A stretch of DNA of 64,000 nucleotides from positions 1,178,001-1,242,000 of the forward strand of contig VRMN01000001.1 in the NCBI GenBank assembly GCA_008690995.1. The letters are read 5' to 3'. The translations under genes and the position numbers were made by a program. This document shows, piece by piece, positions 9,387 through 18,507 of the stretch. The notes beneath the pieces were generated by a model. The model searched no databases, had not been told where the DNA came from, and saw only the letters and a program-made list of their open reading frames with translations. Within the stretch, counting starts at the first letter, position 1. Each line of letters begins with the position of its first letter. Source of the DNA: Porphyridium purpureum (taxonomy: Eukaryota > Rhodophyta > Bangiophyceae > Porphyridiales > Porphyridiaceae).

Positions 9387-9574
9387 GTTAGCCGGGCGTC
9401 TGCGCTTTGTTCGCGCTCACACACTCCTACCTGCCCAAAACCAGGAAGACGCTAACTTCCGCAGCACCAGCCAACCTGTACAGCGTGCTGTCCAAACGAC
9501 GCCGTTTCGCCAGTAGTATGACCTCCGGAGTTGGGTGAGAGTTGGGAGTGGGAGTTCGCAAAACAAAGAAAACT

Positions 9575-10390
9575 ATGGTCGCGTGGGTCGTTCCCGGGCC
9601 TTGCGGCGAGGCGCTCGAGCTCCGGTCGCGCTGGCAGTGCAGGCAGAGGCAAAGATGTCACACGCCGCGGGTTGCGCTTTGCTCAGAACCTCACGTGAAT
9701 CGGGAGCAAATCCCGCAGAGCCCGGACGCGGTGCTGCGCGCCTACCTGAAGTCGCGCAAAGTATTATCCTCTTTGCCGGCGCAGACACAGTATCAGCGAC
9801 ACGAGCAGCACAACGTGGAACGCTGCAAACCAAAGCACGAACCCCTATCCGTGTTGTTCGTGTCAAATTACGGGCACCGCGCCGTATATGCGCAGCAAAG
9901 TGTGAACAGATTACTGCAACAAGTTGCACTCACCAGTCATGTTGTATGCGAGAGCGCATTCCTGGAGAGCGTGCAATTCAGTGGCGGACTCCGCATGAGC
10001 GTTGCGCACTCGCCTATCCCGCTCAGTCTGATCAGTGCTGCCAAGCAAAGAGGGCTGCAGCTGGACGCTTTTCACAATACTGTGACCTCGTTCCTTCCAG
10101 ACTCGCATTTAAACTTGTACGACCTCGTGGTGGCTCTGGACCAGAACGTGCGGGAGAAAATACGACGGCGCTGTGGCGGTGCGGACAGTGTGGATGTGCG
10201 TGGAAACGTGCGATTGTTGTGCGATATTTCTGGGAAAAAGACGGTGACTGGTCGTAATTTCGCTGCTCTGCGTGACATTCAGCCTCTTCAGGGCAACGCT
10301 CATAATCATGACCGCACGCTGAGCGCCATTGATGAGTATTGCGCTCAGCTGATTCAGCTCGTGCTGCTGTCGAATGCAGACGACGACTGA
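9575..10390 (+). CDS. Low-molecular-weight tyrosine phosphatase-like protein, catalytic Cys absent
   Basis: 271 residues from the ATG at 9575; the longer frame begins with TTG. Residues from about 90 onward follow the LMW-PTP plan: strand VLFVSNYGHRAVYAQQS at the P-loop position, then a helix, then LYDLVVALDQNVREKI matching the family's FDLILAMDxxN segment, and a C-terminal AIDEYCAQLIQLVL helix. The family P-loop needs C-x5-R-S/T. Here the Cys position is Ser, the loop is one residue shorter, and the DPYY-type general-acid loop is not evident, so catalysis is unlikely. The N-terminal 90 residues are basic and Cys-rich, perhaps an organelle transit peptide. Family assignment is moderate and rests on fold-level resemblance. 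No intron is apparent. Confidence 0.6.
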   Translation: MVAWVVPGPCGEALELRSRWQCRQRQRCHTPRVALCSEPHVNREQIPQSPDAVLRAYLKSRKVLSSLPAQTQYQRHEQHNVERCKPKHEPLSVLFVSNYGHRAVYAQQSVNRLLQQVALTSHVVCESAFLESVQFSGGLRMSVAHSPIPLSLISAAKQRGLQLDAFHNTVTSFLPDSHLNLYDLVVALDQNVREKIRRRCGGADSVDVRGNVRLLCDISGKKTVTGRNFAALRDIQPLQGNAHNHDRTLSAIDEYCAQLIQLVLLSNADDD

Positions 10391-10804
10391 GCAGTCTTCG
10401 AGCTCTCGCCAGCGCGCCAGGCTTTCTCATCGCCGGCGACTTGAGCAGAGCAGCGCACACGGGAGCTGGAGATGGCTCCAAGTCCTTGACGTTGGGCGAG
10501 CGCAATGTGTATCGATACGTGCTTCATGCAGTCTAGTAAAAGCGACTCATTTTTGCTGGACACTTCGAACTACTAATCAAACCGGCGTGTTTTATGATCT
10601 TAGCTAAGGGGACGCGCCTTTTTCTTTGGACGGGTTGTTTTTGAAAAGGAGGGGGGCCGTGGTCGGTTCATTTTTTTAAGAACAGAAAACTGGGGCGCGG
10701 CGTGAAGAAAGGGGAGATTTCTCACGTTAGTTTGGCGCGGTGGACGTGAAAGAAGAGGTGAAAATAACGCGCTGCGTTCACGCGATTGTTAAAGCCACTT
10801 CGGA
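10391..10804. other. Intergenic, no gene seen
   Basis: 414 bp between two plus-strand genes. It holds a G-run in GGAGGGGGGCC near 10650, a T-run near 10670 and purine-rich sequence, presumably the 3' UTR of the phosphatase-like gene and the promoter of the next gene. No RNA gene or convincing open frame was recognised. Confidence 0.5.
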
Positions 10805-11692
10805 ATGGGCAAAGGCGGGACCAAAGGAAGCGGCGACGATGAGCCCGACTGCACGGCAGAATGGAAGCCGCTGTGGGATGGCGTGCGCAGGCCCATCAAA
10901 GGACGCCGCGTGAACGAGACGGCGCGAGCGTACGTGGAGTACCGCGAGGTCCCAGCCAAGCCGAGTGATACCAAGCCGCGTTTCGAGATTCGCTGCACAC
11001 AGTGCCATGGCCGCTCCAAGGGAGGCCGCCGCGTGCTGAAGAATAACTCGATTGAGGACGCGTTCAACGTGACGACCTGGACAGCGCACTTTGTAGAAAG
11101 CTGCGACTACATCTCGCCAGAGATCAAGGGCTCGCTTACGGCAGTGAGCAAGTCGAAGAAGCTCAAACGGTCAGACGGCACAGCGGCACTCACGTCTGGA
11201 GGCATGTCGCACGCGCCGGAAGGCTCGTTTGTGCGCGTCTCGGCGCTCAACCCGCAAGAGGCCGAGGAGGAAAAAGTACTTCTCCGATTCCGCGAACTGT
11301 GTGAGAAGAACGCGGCGGTGGCCGAATCGGAAGGGTATCGCAAGGACCAGCTAAAGAAGAACAGTGCTGTCATATTTCTCGCGAATTGCTTGAAATTGCG
11401 TATCCCTGCCATCAAGACCATTGTTGATGAGGTCGACGAGCTGGACCATTCCGGGCTTATCGATGAGGAGAAGTGTATTTACATTGTCCACCAGCTCCTG
11501 TCGGGCGGCCCCGCTCCTGTGCCTGATGGCGCAGATCCCGCTGGCGAGCATGCGGCAGAGGCTGAGGCCGATGCCGCCGAACCGTCTGCGGACATGGCTG
11601 AAGGAGGCGGGCACATGGTTGCTGAGCCTGCGACGCATGAGAACGAAACTGGGGTCGAGCAGCCTTCCGAGGCCGCGCATGTTGAAAGCTAG
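10805..11692 (+). CDS. Protein with a BED-like zinc-binding N-terminus, unknown function
   Basis: 295 residues. Residues 15-100 contain WKPLWDGVR, then Cys64-x2-Cys67, an intervening stretch, and His95-x4-Cys100 in TTWTAHFVESC. This Cx2C...Hx4C pattern resembles BED-type zinc fingers, which bind DNA in transcription factors and transposases. The middle (about 145-225) is helical and charged, with FRELCEKNAAVAESEG and IKTIVDEVDELDHSG. The tail is Ala/Glu/Pro-rich and looks disordered. No transposase catalytic core is visible, so this is probably a host DNA-binding protein or a domesticated fragment. The zinc ligands are seen directly; the BED label is an inference of moderate strength. Confidence 0.75.
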   Translation: MGKGGTKGSGDDEPDCTAEWKPLWDGVRRPIKGRRVNETARAYVEYREVPAKPSDTKPRFEIRCTQCHGRSKGGRRVLKNNSIEDAFNVTTWTAHFVESCDYISPEIKGSLTAVSKSKKLKRSDGTAALTSGGMSHAPEGSFVRVSALNPQEAEEEKVLLRFRELCEKNAAVAESEGYRKDQLKKNSAVIFLANCLKLRIPAIKTIVDEVDELDHSGLIDEEKCIYIVHQLLSGGPAPVPDGADPAGEHAAEAEADAAEPSADMAEGGGHMVAEPATHENETGVEQPSEAAHVES

Positions 11693-12072
11693 GTCAAGTG
11701 TGGAAATACAGTGGGCCACAGGAGAACGGTGGCACGCAGTCGTCTGCATGGGCTGAGGAGCCCGCTCCCAAAGGAAAGCGAGAGCGAAAGCGAACGCGCG
11801 CGCTTTTCTCCTACCCGGGGCTAATGTACTTCACTGTACTTTCAGAAATAGAAAGTCCTATGCGAATCCTGCAGTCACGTGGGCCGATTGCTCCATCTTA
11901 TGTAAAAGAACACTGTTTTACTATGATCAACTCCGAGAGTCACTGGATAAGATGCCAAGTTACCCGGAACGCGTGAATGAACGAGTGACGAAGGGAAGAG
12001 GGCGACGTTTGCAGACGGAACAGGCCAGAAGGGTGGGAACGTGTGAGGGGGAAGCACGATCAAGCGTTGACC
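11693..12072. other. Intergenic, no gene seen
   Basis: 380 bp between two plus-strand genes, with a purine-rich GAAAGCGAGAGCG stretch near 11780. I see no gene or RNA. Confidence 0.5.
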
Positions 12073-13119
12073 ATGGCGGTGCAGAACGAGATGGAGGAGT
12101 ACATTGAGGAGGAAGAGGAGGAGACTGCCGAGGCAGTTGAAATGGACTGTGCCGGGTCCGTCGCGCAGCCCGTGGCTCTGCTGGCCTCCAAGGGCGTCTC
12201 GGCCACCGACGTCAAAAAACTACAGGAAGGCGGGTACCACACCGTCGAATCTGTGGCGTATGCGACGAAAAAGTCGCTCCTCGCAGTCAAAGGCATTTCC
12301 GAGGCCAAGGCAGACAAGCTCTTGGCTGAGGCCGCCAAGCTGGTGCACTTGGGCTTTGTGACGGCAAACGAATTCCATCTTCAGAGGCAGGATCTCATGC
12401 ACTTGACGACGGGCTCGGAGGAACTCGACAAGCTGCTCGCCGGAGGAATCGAGACTGGCTCCATCACCGAAATGTTTGGTGAGTTCCGCACGGGAAAAAC
12501 ACAGCTGTGCCACACGCTCTGCGTCACGTGCCAAATGGGCGTCGACCAAGGTGGTGCAGAAGGCAAAGCCATGTATATCGATTCAGAGGGAACGTTCCGG
12601 CCAGAAAGGCTTGTTTCAATCGCGGAGCGATTTGATTTGGACCCGCAAGCCGTACTCGACAACGTGGCCTACGCGCGAGCGCATAACAGCGACCACCAGC
12701 TTGCCCTACTAAATTTGGCATGCGCCATGATGGCAGAGAGTAGGTACGCACTGTTAGTTGTCGACAGTGCGACGGCGCTGTACCGGACCGATTATTCCGG
12801 CCGCGGTGAGCTCGCCGCAAGGCAGCAACACCTTGCCAAATTCTTGCGATATCTGCAGCGTATTGCAGACGAGTTTGGGGTCGCCGTAGTGATCACTAAC
12901 CAGGTGGTCGCGCAGGTCGATGGCGGTGCCATGTTTGCAGTAGACCCGAAGAAGCCAATCGGAGGAAACATCATCGCTCACGCAAGCCAGACTCGATTGT
13001 ACTTGCGCAAGGGCCGCGGAGAAAATCGCATCGTCAAGATTTATGACTCGCCGAGTCTCCCGGAAGGTGAGGCGAGCTTTGCAATCACGGAAGGTGGCGT
13101 CGCCAACTGTGAAGACTAA
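12073..13119 (+). CDS. RAD51: RAD51 recombinase
   Basis: 348 residues from the ATG at 12073, matching the usual 340-350 of eukaryotic RAD51. The longer frame starts at GTG and was trimmed. An acidic N-terminus ([18 protein letters not shown]) is followed by a helix-hairpin-helix region (about 35-85), and then the ATPase core with Walker A GEFRTGKT at residues 136-143 and Walker [13 protein letters not shown] near 226. The L1/L2 regions ([30 protein letters not shown]) and the C-terminal [16 protein letters not shown] stretch are canonical for RAD51 rather than DMC1 or RecA, though the DMC1 distinction by eye is imperfect. It forms nucleoprotein filaments for homologous recombination in the nucleus. 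It converges on the Rab gene, with 121 bp between stops. Confidence 0.96.
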   Translation: MAVQNEMEEYIEEEEEETAEAVEMDCAGSVAQPVALLASKGVSATDVKKLQEGGYHTVESVAYATKKSLLAVKGISEAKADKLLAEAAKLVHLGFVTANEFHLQRQDLMHLTTGSEELDKLLAGGIETGSITEMFGEFRTGKTQLCHTLCVTCQMGVDQGGAEGKAMYIDSEGTFRPERLVSIAERFDLDPQAVLDNVAYARAHNSDHQLALLNLACAMMAESRYALLVVDSATALYRTDYSGRGELAARQQHLAKFLRYLQRIADEFGVAVVITNQVVAQVDGGAMFAVDPKKPIGGNIIAHASQTRLYLRKGRGENRIVKIYDSPSLPEGEASFAITEGGVANCED

Positions 13120-13240
13120 GGAAGATGAAGAGCGTCATGCACGCGGGCGAAAGGCTCGTCAACTAGTCATGGAGCTGTGCTTGAAAGAATGGAAAGCACG
13201 ATGAGAAAATTGAAAATTGTCCTGGTCTATAGTTTGTCCT

Positions 13241-14065
13241 TTAGCACGCACAACTGGATTCTTCGTTGGATTCACCCTTGACTGCAATATTGTCAACCGG
13301 GCGGCCAACTGTGTCGAGCAACTCAGGTACCTCGAGAATTTTTCTGACGAGCTCTTCAAACGCGTACTGGACTCCCTCGGAGTTCTTCGCAGATGACTCG
13401 CAGAACAAGCTCGCCGCGAGCCGAGCAAAGCGTTCACCTTCTTCACGACTTACTTGTCGGTCGGCCTCCTGGTCGAGCTTATTTCCCACAATCATACGCA
13501 CAAACTGCGAGCGCGTGGTGTACTGGTTCGTTTCTCGCAGCCAAACCTGGAGATTTTCAAAACTTTCTCGCTTGGTCACGTCGTAGACCAAGATTACGCC
13601 ATGCGCGCCGCGATAATACGCAGTCGTCATCGTGCGAAACCGCTCTTGACCAGCAGTGTCCCATACCGTCATTTTGACTTCAGCATCGCGAAAGTTCATC
13701 GCAGCGAGAAAAGAGCACCGTGACAGTGCGTTCGGAGGAGACATTATCGTTCAAACCAGCGGTCAGATCCTGTTCCTCACACGTTTCGCGAGTGGTAATT
13801 TCAGACTTTGCCGTAACTTTTTTTAAAACCAAAAGCTGCTGAACAAGTACTTACCTTTCCTGGAATCGATCACGCGGTTGCAGACCTTGAAGTCGACACC
13901 TATTGTGGGGAGCAACTCTTCAAAGCCCCCATCTGCGAAGCGCAGTAGCAGCGAACTTTTTCCCACTCCACTATCCCCAATCAACAGGAGCTTGAAGGAA
14001 TAGTCAGCAGTCTGTGCACCCATCGCCGCCCCGCCTGCCGCCGCTGCCGAGGTCACCACCGCCAT
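13241..14065 (-). CDS. Rab18/RabC-type small GTPase, two exons
   Basis: Exon 1 spans 14065-13855 and exon 2 13677-13241, giving 215 residues. Exon 1 encodes [20 protein letters not shown] (G1 loop) and the effector region [10 protein letters not shown]. Exon 2 begins [14 protein letters not shown] (G3) and continues with VGNKLD (G4) and SSAKN (G5), ending SSCAC, a CXC double-prenylation tail. With this splice, the spacing between DFKV and WDTAGQE equals that of Rab18, supporting the junction. The 5' splice site is GTAAGT and the 3' site is AAG. Rab18-family proteins act at the ER and lipid droplets. The N-terminus carries an extra Ala-rich stretch (about 20 residues). The start at 14065 is the nearest in-frame ATG upstream of the fold. 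Confidence 0.88.
13678..13854 (-). other. Spliceosomal intron of the Rab gene
   Basis: 177 bp on the minus strand, beginning GTAAGTACTT and ending GCTGAAG. The boundary is set by protein continuity (phase 1, codon G|TC giving Val). No strong polypyrimidine tract or ACTAAC-like branch site is visible, so the exact acceptor is supported mainly by the protein alignment. Confidence 0.72.
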
Positions 14066-14243
14066 CGTGTTCTCTGCGTGTTCGCACTCGGAAATCCAGC
14101 TTGTCTCGCCAGTGGTGCGTTCCCGTCCAATATTAACGCGATCTGATTTGTTATGAGAAGTGGACAGACAATGAAGTAGCCAAGTTTCGCGTGGCCACGA
14201 GAAACGAATCGCGCCGACCGATGTTGAACTAGACGGTGGGACT

Positions 14244-14936
14244 ATGGAGGGGAAAGAGGCAGCAGCTGCGACGGAGCGCGGAGAAGACGACAAAGTCATG
14301 CGCAATGGCGGCAATGGTGAGCGTGCAGCGGAGGAAGAAGACGAGGAGGCACCTGAAGTTACAATCGCAATGGATGAAATCAACGCGGCACTAAACGCTC
14401 AGGGCGCAGGAAGTACTGACGGTGCGGTCGACAAGTCAGCGGCAGTTGAAAAGGAGGACGCAGGTATGAGCAAGGGGATGGATGCCGAGGAAGACGACAA
14501 TTTAGGGAAGCGTGTCAAAATTGTGCATCCAAGAGACGATGAACCGGAAGCAGGGGGCGCGCCCAAGAGGATAAGATTATCGGATGGTGATGTCGTTTCC
14601 GGCGACGACCGTCCTAAGTTGAGTTTAGCCCCCGCCATTGATTCGAGTGAGCTTCTCGATGAAAATGGATTTTTAGACGAATTGCACTGGGTGGAACAAT
14701 TGGCAGATGTACTTGAATGCCTTGAAGAACGGGGTGAGGAATCGACTGTTCGAGAGAAATCAATTATTTTGCGCCAGCGCATACAGCAAACCTACGCATT
14801 CCTGAGAGCACTACCTGGCGCTGGCCTTTCGAGATCAGAGCAGGTCGCAAGGATATCAAGTCTAGTCGCTGAAATTCGCAGAAAGAAGCTACTGCTCTCG
14901 GAATATGCTGCGTCGTGCGCAGTTCCTGAAGACTGA
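14244..14936 (+). CDS. MED9: Mediator complex subunit 9-like protein
   Basis: 230 residues. The first 150 are acidic and disordered (Glu, Asp, Gly, Ala). The conserved part, about 150-225, is two predicted helices: a first containing [12 protein letters not shown], then [20 protein letters not shown] and [15 protein letters not shown]. This matches the MED9 core, whose helices carry LISTMPGIHLSPEQQ and RTKNELLQKYKSLC in the human protein, including the central PG and LS pair. MED9 lies in the Mediator middle module in the nucleus. The match is short and made by memory, so a profile search should confirm it. It is divergent from the Rab gene across 178 bp. Confidence 0.65.
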   Translation: MEGKEAAAATERGEDDKVMRNGGNGERAAEEEDEEAPEVTIAMDEINAALNAQGAGSTDGAVDKSAAVEKEDAGMSKGMDAEEDDNLGKRVKIVHPRDDEPEAGGAPKRIRLSDGDVVSGDDRPKLSLAPAIDSSELLDENGFLDELHWVEQLADVLECLEERGEESTVREKSIILRQRIQQTYAFLRALPGAGLSRSEQVARISSLVAEIRRKKLLLSEYAASCAVPED

Positions 14937-15513
14937 CCTTGCCATGATAAATCAAGATAGATCTGGAAGTGAGATTTGAACAAGACGACAGGTTGTCAAT
15001 TTTTGTTTGAAACGACTGGGCATTGGTGATTTTACTGGTTTAGGGCGCTCTGATTACATAATCTCGCTCGTAAGCAATGGGAACCTATGATTCACACGAT
15101 GTTGCGTATGGATACGCGAGGGCACAAGTCCAAAGTCTTGTTGAACACGACCTGGATGCGTACTTCTCGTTGTACATCTTCACTAGGTACGCGTAGCTCG
15201 AATATGGGTTCATTTCCCTTGCAGGCTTTTTCTTTTGTCGTAAAGTGTCGATCTCGCAGGGTCATGGCTGAAACATGGCTGGGCGTCCGTCCTGGATGTT
15301 TGCTTCTTGCTCGCGATCTGTCTCTCGTCACATGGATCTGCGCCACGCGCTCGGAGCGCTCCACTACTGGGCCACTGTACTTACTGAACCTGCTCAGTCC
15401 TCCAAGAGAAGAAGTAAATTTACACGAGGTTTTTCGTGTGTGGCTAAGCGGTCGGCCGTGCCGCAGGTGGGACTGGAGTGCGGCGCGAGGAAGAGTGGGA
15501 GCATCCCGCGAGT
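14937..15513. other. Intergenic, no gene seen
   Basis: 577 bp between the MED9-like and uL18 genes. Overlapping open frames occur on both strands (for example 15092-15634 minus), but they have no recognisable domain and overlap uL18 out of frame. A spliced leader exon for uL18 cannot be excluded. Confidence 0.45.
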
Positions 15514-15876
15514 ATGCCAAAGCGCCTGTATGTGCGGCGGCTGCCGGAAGGCGCCAAGCACTTGATCCTGCACATGACGAACAGGCATATTCGCGGTGCC
15601 ATAGTGGACAAGATGGCGAGCACGACGGACGCACTGATAAGTACGGAGTCCGAAGCGCTTCGCCGGCGGTTGTACAACAATGAGATGACGTCGGCTAATT
15701 TAGGCTCCTACAAGACCGCCACCACCGAGGCCGCGCGGCTCGTGGGGGAAGCAATCGGCGAGCGTGCAGTTGAGAAGGGCATTACGACGCTCTATTTTGA
15801 ACGCAAGTATTCCATTGTTGGGAAGGCCAAGGCGTTCTTGGACGCAGTAATCAGTAAAGGAATCAAGGTGCTGTGA
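15514..15876 (+). CDS. Organellar (probably mitochondrial) ribosomal protein uL18
   Basis: 120 residues from the ATG at 15514; the longer frame begins at GTG. The protein follows the bacterial L18 plan: LHMTNRHIRGAIVDKMASTT near residue 20-40, matching the VFRSNRHIYAQVID-type segment, then a helix TEAARLVGEAIGERAVEKGI, a strand TLYFERK, and a final GKAKAFLDAVISKGIKV helix. uL18 binds 5S rRNA in bacterial-type ribosomes. Red algal plastids usually encode their own rpl18, so a nuclear copy is most likely mitochondrial. There is no clear cleavable presequence, though the basic start MPKRLYVRRL could serve as one. Confidence 0.8.
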   Translation: MPKRLYVRRLPEGAKHLILHMTNRHIRGAIVDKMASTTDALISTESEALRRRLYNNEMTSANLGSYKTATTEAARLVGEAIGERAVEKGITTLYFERKYSIVGKAKAFLDAVISKGIKVL

Positions 15877-15972
15877 TCAGCCTTGATTTCTGAGCACTCA
15901 TTCTTCCATCTCTCTACGATTACGCTACGTTGGGCGGGATTGTCAGCTCTCGCCCATCACGCTCGAGCACAA

Positions 15973-17193
15973 TCACATCCGAAGCGCCGCGACGAGGTCG
16001 AGTTCACAACCTGGCGCCACGCGGTGCAGTCGCACATTGCGGGCGCTCGTTTTGGCCTCAAACTCTTGAATTTCGCCGCGAGACATAATAAACTGGTCCA
16101 ACCAACCGGACGACTTGTATGGGTCGTTTTCCAGCGGAATGAAGAGACGAGGACGTACCACTTGCACAATTTCAAGCGCACTGTCTCCACCTTTTACCAA
16201 GGGATAGTCGCCCAAAGCTGGGATGGAGGCGCGCTTCACGGGAAGCACGACTACATCACACTTCAACGCTGCCCATGCCGCCCGGAACTCGTCGAGTGGC
16301 ACATCCGCATGTGGTTCGTAGAATACGCGGACGCCGGCATCTTTGAAGTCCATAAGATACGCATTCTGACGCTTCGACCATGGTGGACCTACCAGTGCTC
16401 CCGGGAACGCCGTGATTGTCAGTTTGCCGTCCAAGACGCTGACAGTGTCTGCGTGCTCAATCTCTGTGACAGATTTGTACCCAAGTGCCCTGCACAATGC
16501 TGCAGCTTGAGGCTGCGCATACACTGGAATGTTCTTGTCCAACTTTTTCAGCGTGGGAGGGTGCGCATGGTCTGGAAGACCCTGGCTGAGTACGATAGCG
16601 TCAAAATGCTCCACGTCGACGGGAGGCTTTTTCCCACTTTCGCTCTGAACGATCCACTTTTTCTCAGCCTCGTAAAATCCCTTGTTTTCTCCAAACGTGA
16701 GCGTGCCCACCAGCCATGGGTCCACAACCACGCGCTTTCCGTCCGCAGTACGAAAGACAAAAGTGTTACTTTCCAGTGGCATAAATTGCACGGAGCTCGA
16801 AGCAACGGTCCCTGAAACACTATCTCCGGAGGCTGCCGAAGCAGGTGATTCACCAGACACTGACATCAACACACCCCGCAGATTACGGCAACGCTTTTCA
16901 ACCTTACTGAGTTTCTTTCCACCATCTGCACGCCCAACCAGCTGGGACCAACCGGAGCCATTGTGCCGACGACGGCTTGTGGCGCAAACACGAGACCCGT
17001 TCACCGCTGCACTCACCGCCGGCCTCGCTTCTGCAGTAGGCGCCAAGCCACACCAGGCCCCAAGAGTAAAGCCGGCAAGCGTCATGCTGACATTCCCGGG
17101 AGCTGACTCACAAACACGCTCACACTGTGTCTCGCGCTCCAGTCCGTTGAGTATTCCAGCTTGTCGCGCCTGTGCCTCGACACTTTCCATCAT
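15973..17193 (-). CDS. MBL-fold (UlaG-like) plastid protein with altered metal site
   Basis: About 406 residues from the ATG at 17193 (a second ATG is adjacent at 17190, another at 17085 begins MTLAGFTLGAWCG). The N-terminal 130 residues are Ala/Ser/Arg-rich, a probable plastid transit peptide. From about residue 135 comes a metallo-beta-lactamase-type core with FRTADGKRVVVDPWL, VLSQGLPDHAHPPTL, VRVFYEPHAD and VVLPVKRAS. The usual HxHxDH metal motif is reduced to QGLPDH. I recall plant and cyanobacterial relatives with a similar SQGLxDH pattern, so the change may be a family trait and not decay. No ATG near 17193 conflicts with the divergent gene at 17290; the frame remains open upstream, but that would overlap its promoter. 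Activity unknown. Confidence 0.8.
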   Translation of the reverse strand: MMESVEAQARQAGILNGLERETQCERVCESAPGNVSMTLAGFTLGAWCGLAPTAEARPAVSAAVNGSRVCATSRRRHNGSGWSQLVGRADGGKKLSKVEKRCRNLRGVLMSVSGESPASAASGDSVSGTVASSSVQFMPLESNTFVFRTADGKRVVVDPWLVGTLTFGENKGFYEAEKKWIVQSESGKKPPVDVEHFDAIVLSQGLPDHAHPPTLKKLDKNIPVYAQPQAAALCRALGYKSVTEIEHADTVSVLDGKLTITAFPGALVGPPWSKRQNAYLMDFKDAGVRVFYEPHADVPLDEFRAAWAALKCDVVVLPVKRASIPALGDYPLVKGGDSALEIVQVVRPRLFIPLENDPYKSSGWLDQFIMSRGEIQEFEAKTSARNVRLHRVAPGCELDLVAALRM

Positions 17194-17289
17194 GAAGTTG
17201 ACGTCGGAGTCTCGATGAGAGGTTGTGGTGGTTGGACGCGACGATTTGGTGGCTGCGGTGAGAGTATGTGAGCGTCTCCAAGGAGCATT

Positions 17290-18507
17290 ATGGTACACGT
17301 GCTGTATCGGTTGTTGGACATGGCGGTGGACGTGGCGGCGCGTCGCGTGACAGCGCCCGCGCGAGACGGATCTGAGGAGAATCTGCGAGTGGCTGCCTCG
17401 TTGCTGCATTGGGCGCTCCTGTGTACGTTTCGGCACGTGCGCAGCGTGGCGCATTCGTGTGGTGCGAGTGAAAGTGAGAGAAGCACGGCGCTATCCGTGC
17501 TTCATGCGGACGTTGATAGCGACACCAAGTGTGCAATCTTTCGGACATCTCAGTTGCAGGAACTGCTCGGGCTTGATGCTGCCGAACTCGGGCGTTTGAA
17601 TCCGCAAGGATCAGCGGACGCCTGCCTTCTGCTCTTCGAGACTGAGTATGCGGCCGAAAGTGACACCGCAATGGGCTTGTTGCTTGAGGCGGCCAGCAAT
17701 GCGGTGAGAGTGGGAGGTGTCGTTTTTGGATTGGTGATAGACGCAGCGCAAGTGTGGTCACTCGCGCAGAAACAGGTCGAGGTACGGGAGCTCCTCAAGG
17801 CCAAAAGGCGGCATCAGCGCAGAAAACAGATCGAGCAAGAAAGGAAAGAGCTGGGATTGACCGGCCTCGAACTTCCAGATGAGCTTTCTGACGAGCCAGA
17901 CTCGCGCGCATCATCGCATGCACTCAGCATTATGATTGACCGGCCCATATTCTCCATCAAGTTGCCGATGGGCGACGTGTTCGGCGCGTTTGGCAACATG
18001 TGCTCAGTGGCGATTCCGATGCTTGCTAACTCAACTTTATCGGCTGAAACGGACAGGGCGGAGAGCGAGCCCGACAGCAAGTCAGAGACGAGACCCGCGG
18101 GTATCGAATCATTATCAGAGGCTGCAAGCGCAGATGGCACTGGATCGGCCTCGCGCCCATCGTCGAAAACACATATTCCCTGGGGTGGTACGAAACAAAA
18201 AGTCCGGCTGAACGCGTCCGCAGCACGAGGTAGAGAGGTGGAAAGCGAGTTGTACTTATTGCACTGCGGATCCTTTCTCCGCATAGCGCATGAGCACCAT
18301 CTGCGAACGGTCGAGTTTGTCAATCTGCGCGAGTTTGTAGAAACACACCGCAAGACAGATGCCGAACTTTTGCATCGCGCGCTAGGCTCTGTACATGTGG
18401 ACTCCTCCGCAGCGATACCTGCAACCGGACTAGGGCGTAACTTGCCCGCCGATGCCATCGACTTGCTGGGCCTTTTTTCGCTCTTTACACTGATCAAACA
18501 AAGCTAA
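17290..18507 (+). CDS. Divergent mRNA cap guanine-N7 methyltransferase-like protein
   Basis: 405 residues. Two blocks resemble the C-terminal half of cap N7-methyltransferases. One is LLLFETEYAAESDTAM with VRVGGVVFGLVIDAAQVWSL (about 115-160), comparable with the family's FESYEQADMML and PGGYFIGTTPNSFEL. The other is LHCGSFLRIAHEHHLRTVEF with LREFVE (about 325-355), comparable with VYFPLLNEMAKKYNMKLVY. The final LLGLFSLFTLIKQS also fits. The SAM-binding motif I (LDLGCGKGGD type) is not visible in the first 115 residues, and the middle (170-320) is a long charged and disordered insert. It may therefore be an inactive or regulatory relative. The assignment is tentative; otherwise it is an unknown conserved protein. 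Confidence 0.45.
   Translation: MVHVLYRLLDMAVDVAARRVTAPARDGSEENLRVAASLLHWALLCTFRHVRSVAHSCGASESERSTALSVLHADVDSDTKCAIFRTSQLQELLGLDAAELGRLNPQGSADACLLLFETEYAAESDTAMGLLLEAASNAVRVGGVVFGLVIDAAQVWSLAQKQVEVRELLKAKRRHQRRKQIEQERKELGLTGLELPDELSDEPDSRASSHALSIMIDRPIFSIKLPMGDVFGAFGNMCSVAIPMLANSTLSAETDRAESEPDSKSETRPAGIESLSEAASADGTGSASRPSSKTHIPWGGTKQKVRLNASAARGREVESELYLLHCGSFLRIAHEHHLRTVEFVNLREFVETHRKTDAELLHRALGSVHVDSSAAIPATGLGRNLPADAIDLLGLFSLFTLIKQS

Noticed and set aside
13241-13744. Separate small GTPase gene starting at 13744
   Set aside because: It would lack the P-loop; the upstream exon supplies it with exact Rab18 spacing.
15087-15683. Overlapping frames on both strands upstream of uL18
   Set aside because: No domain, biased composition, and overlap with uL18 out of frame.
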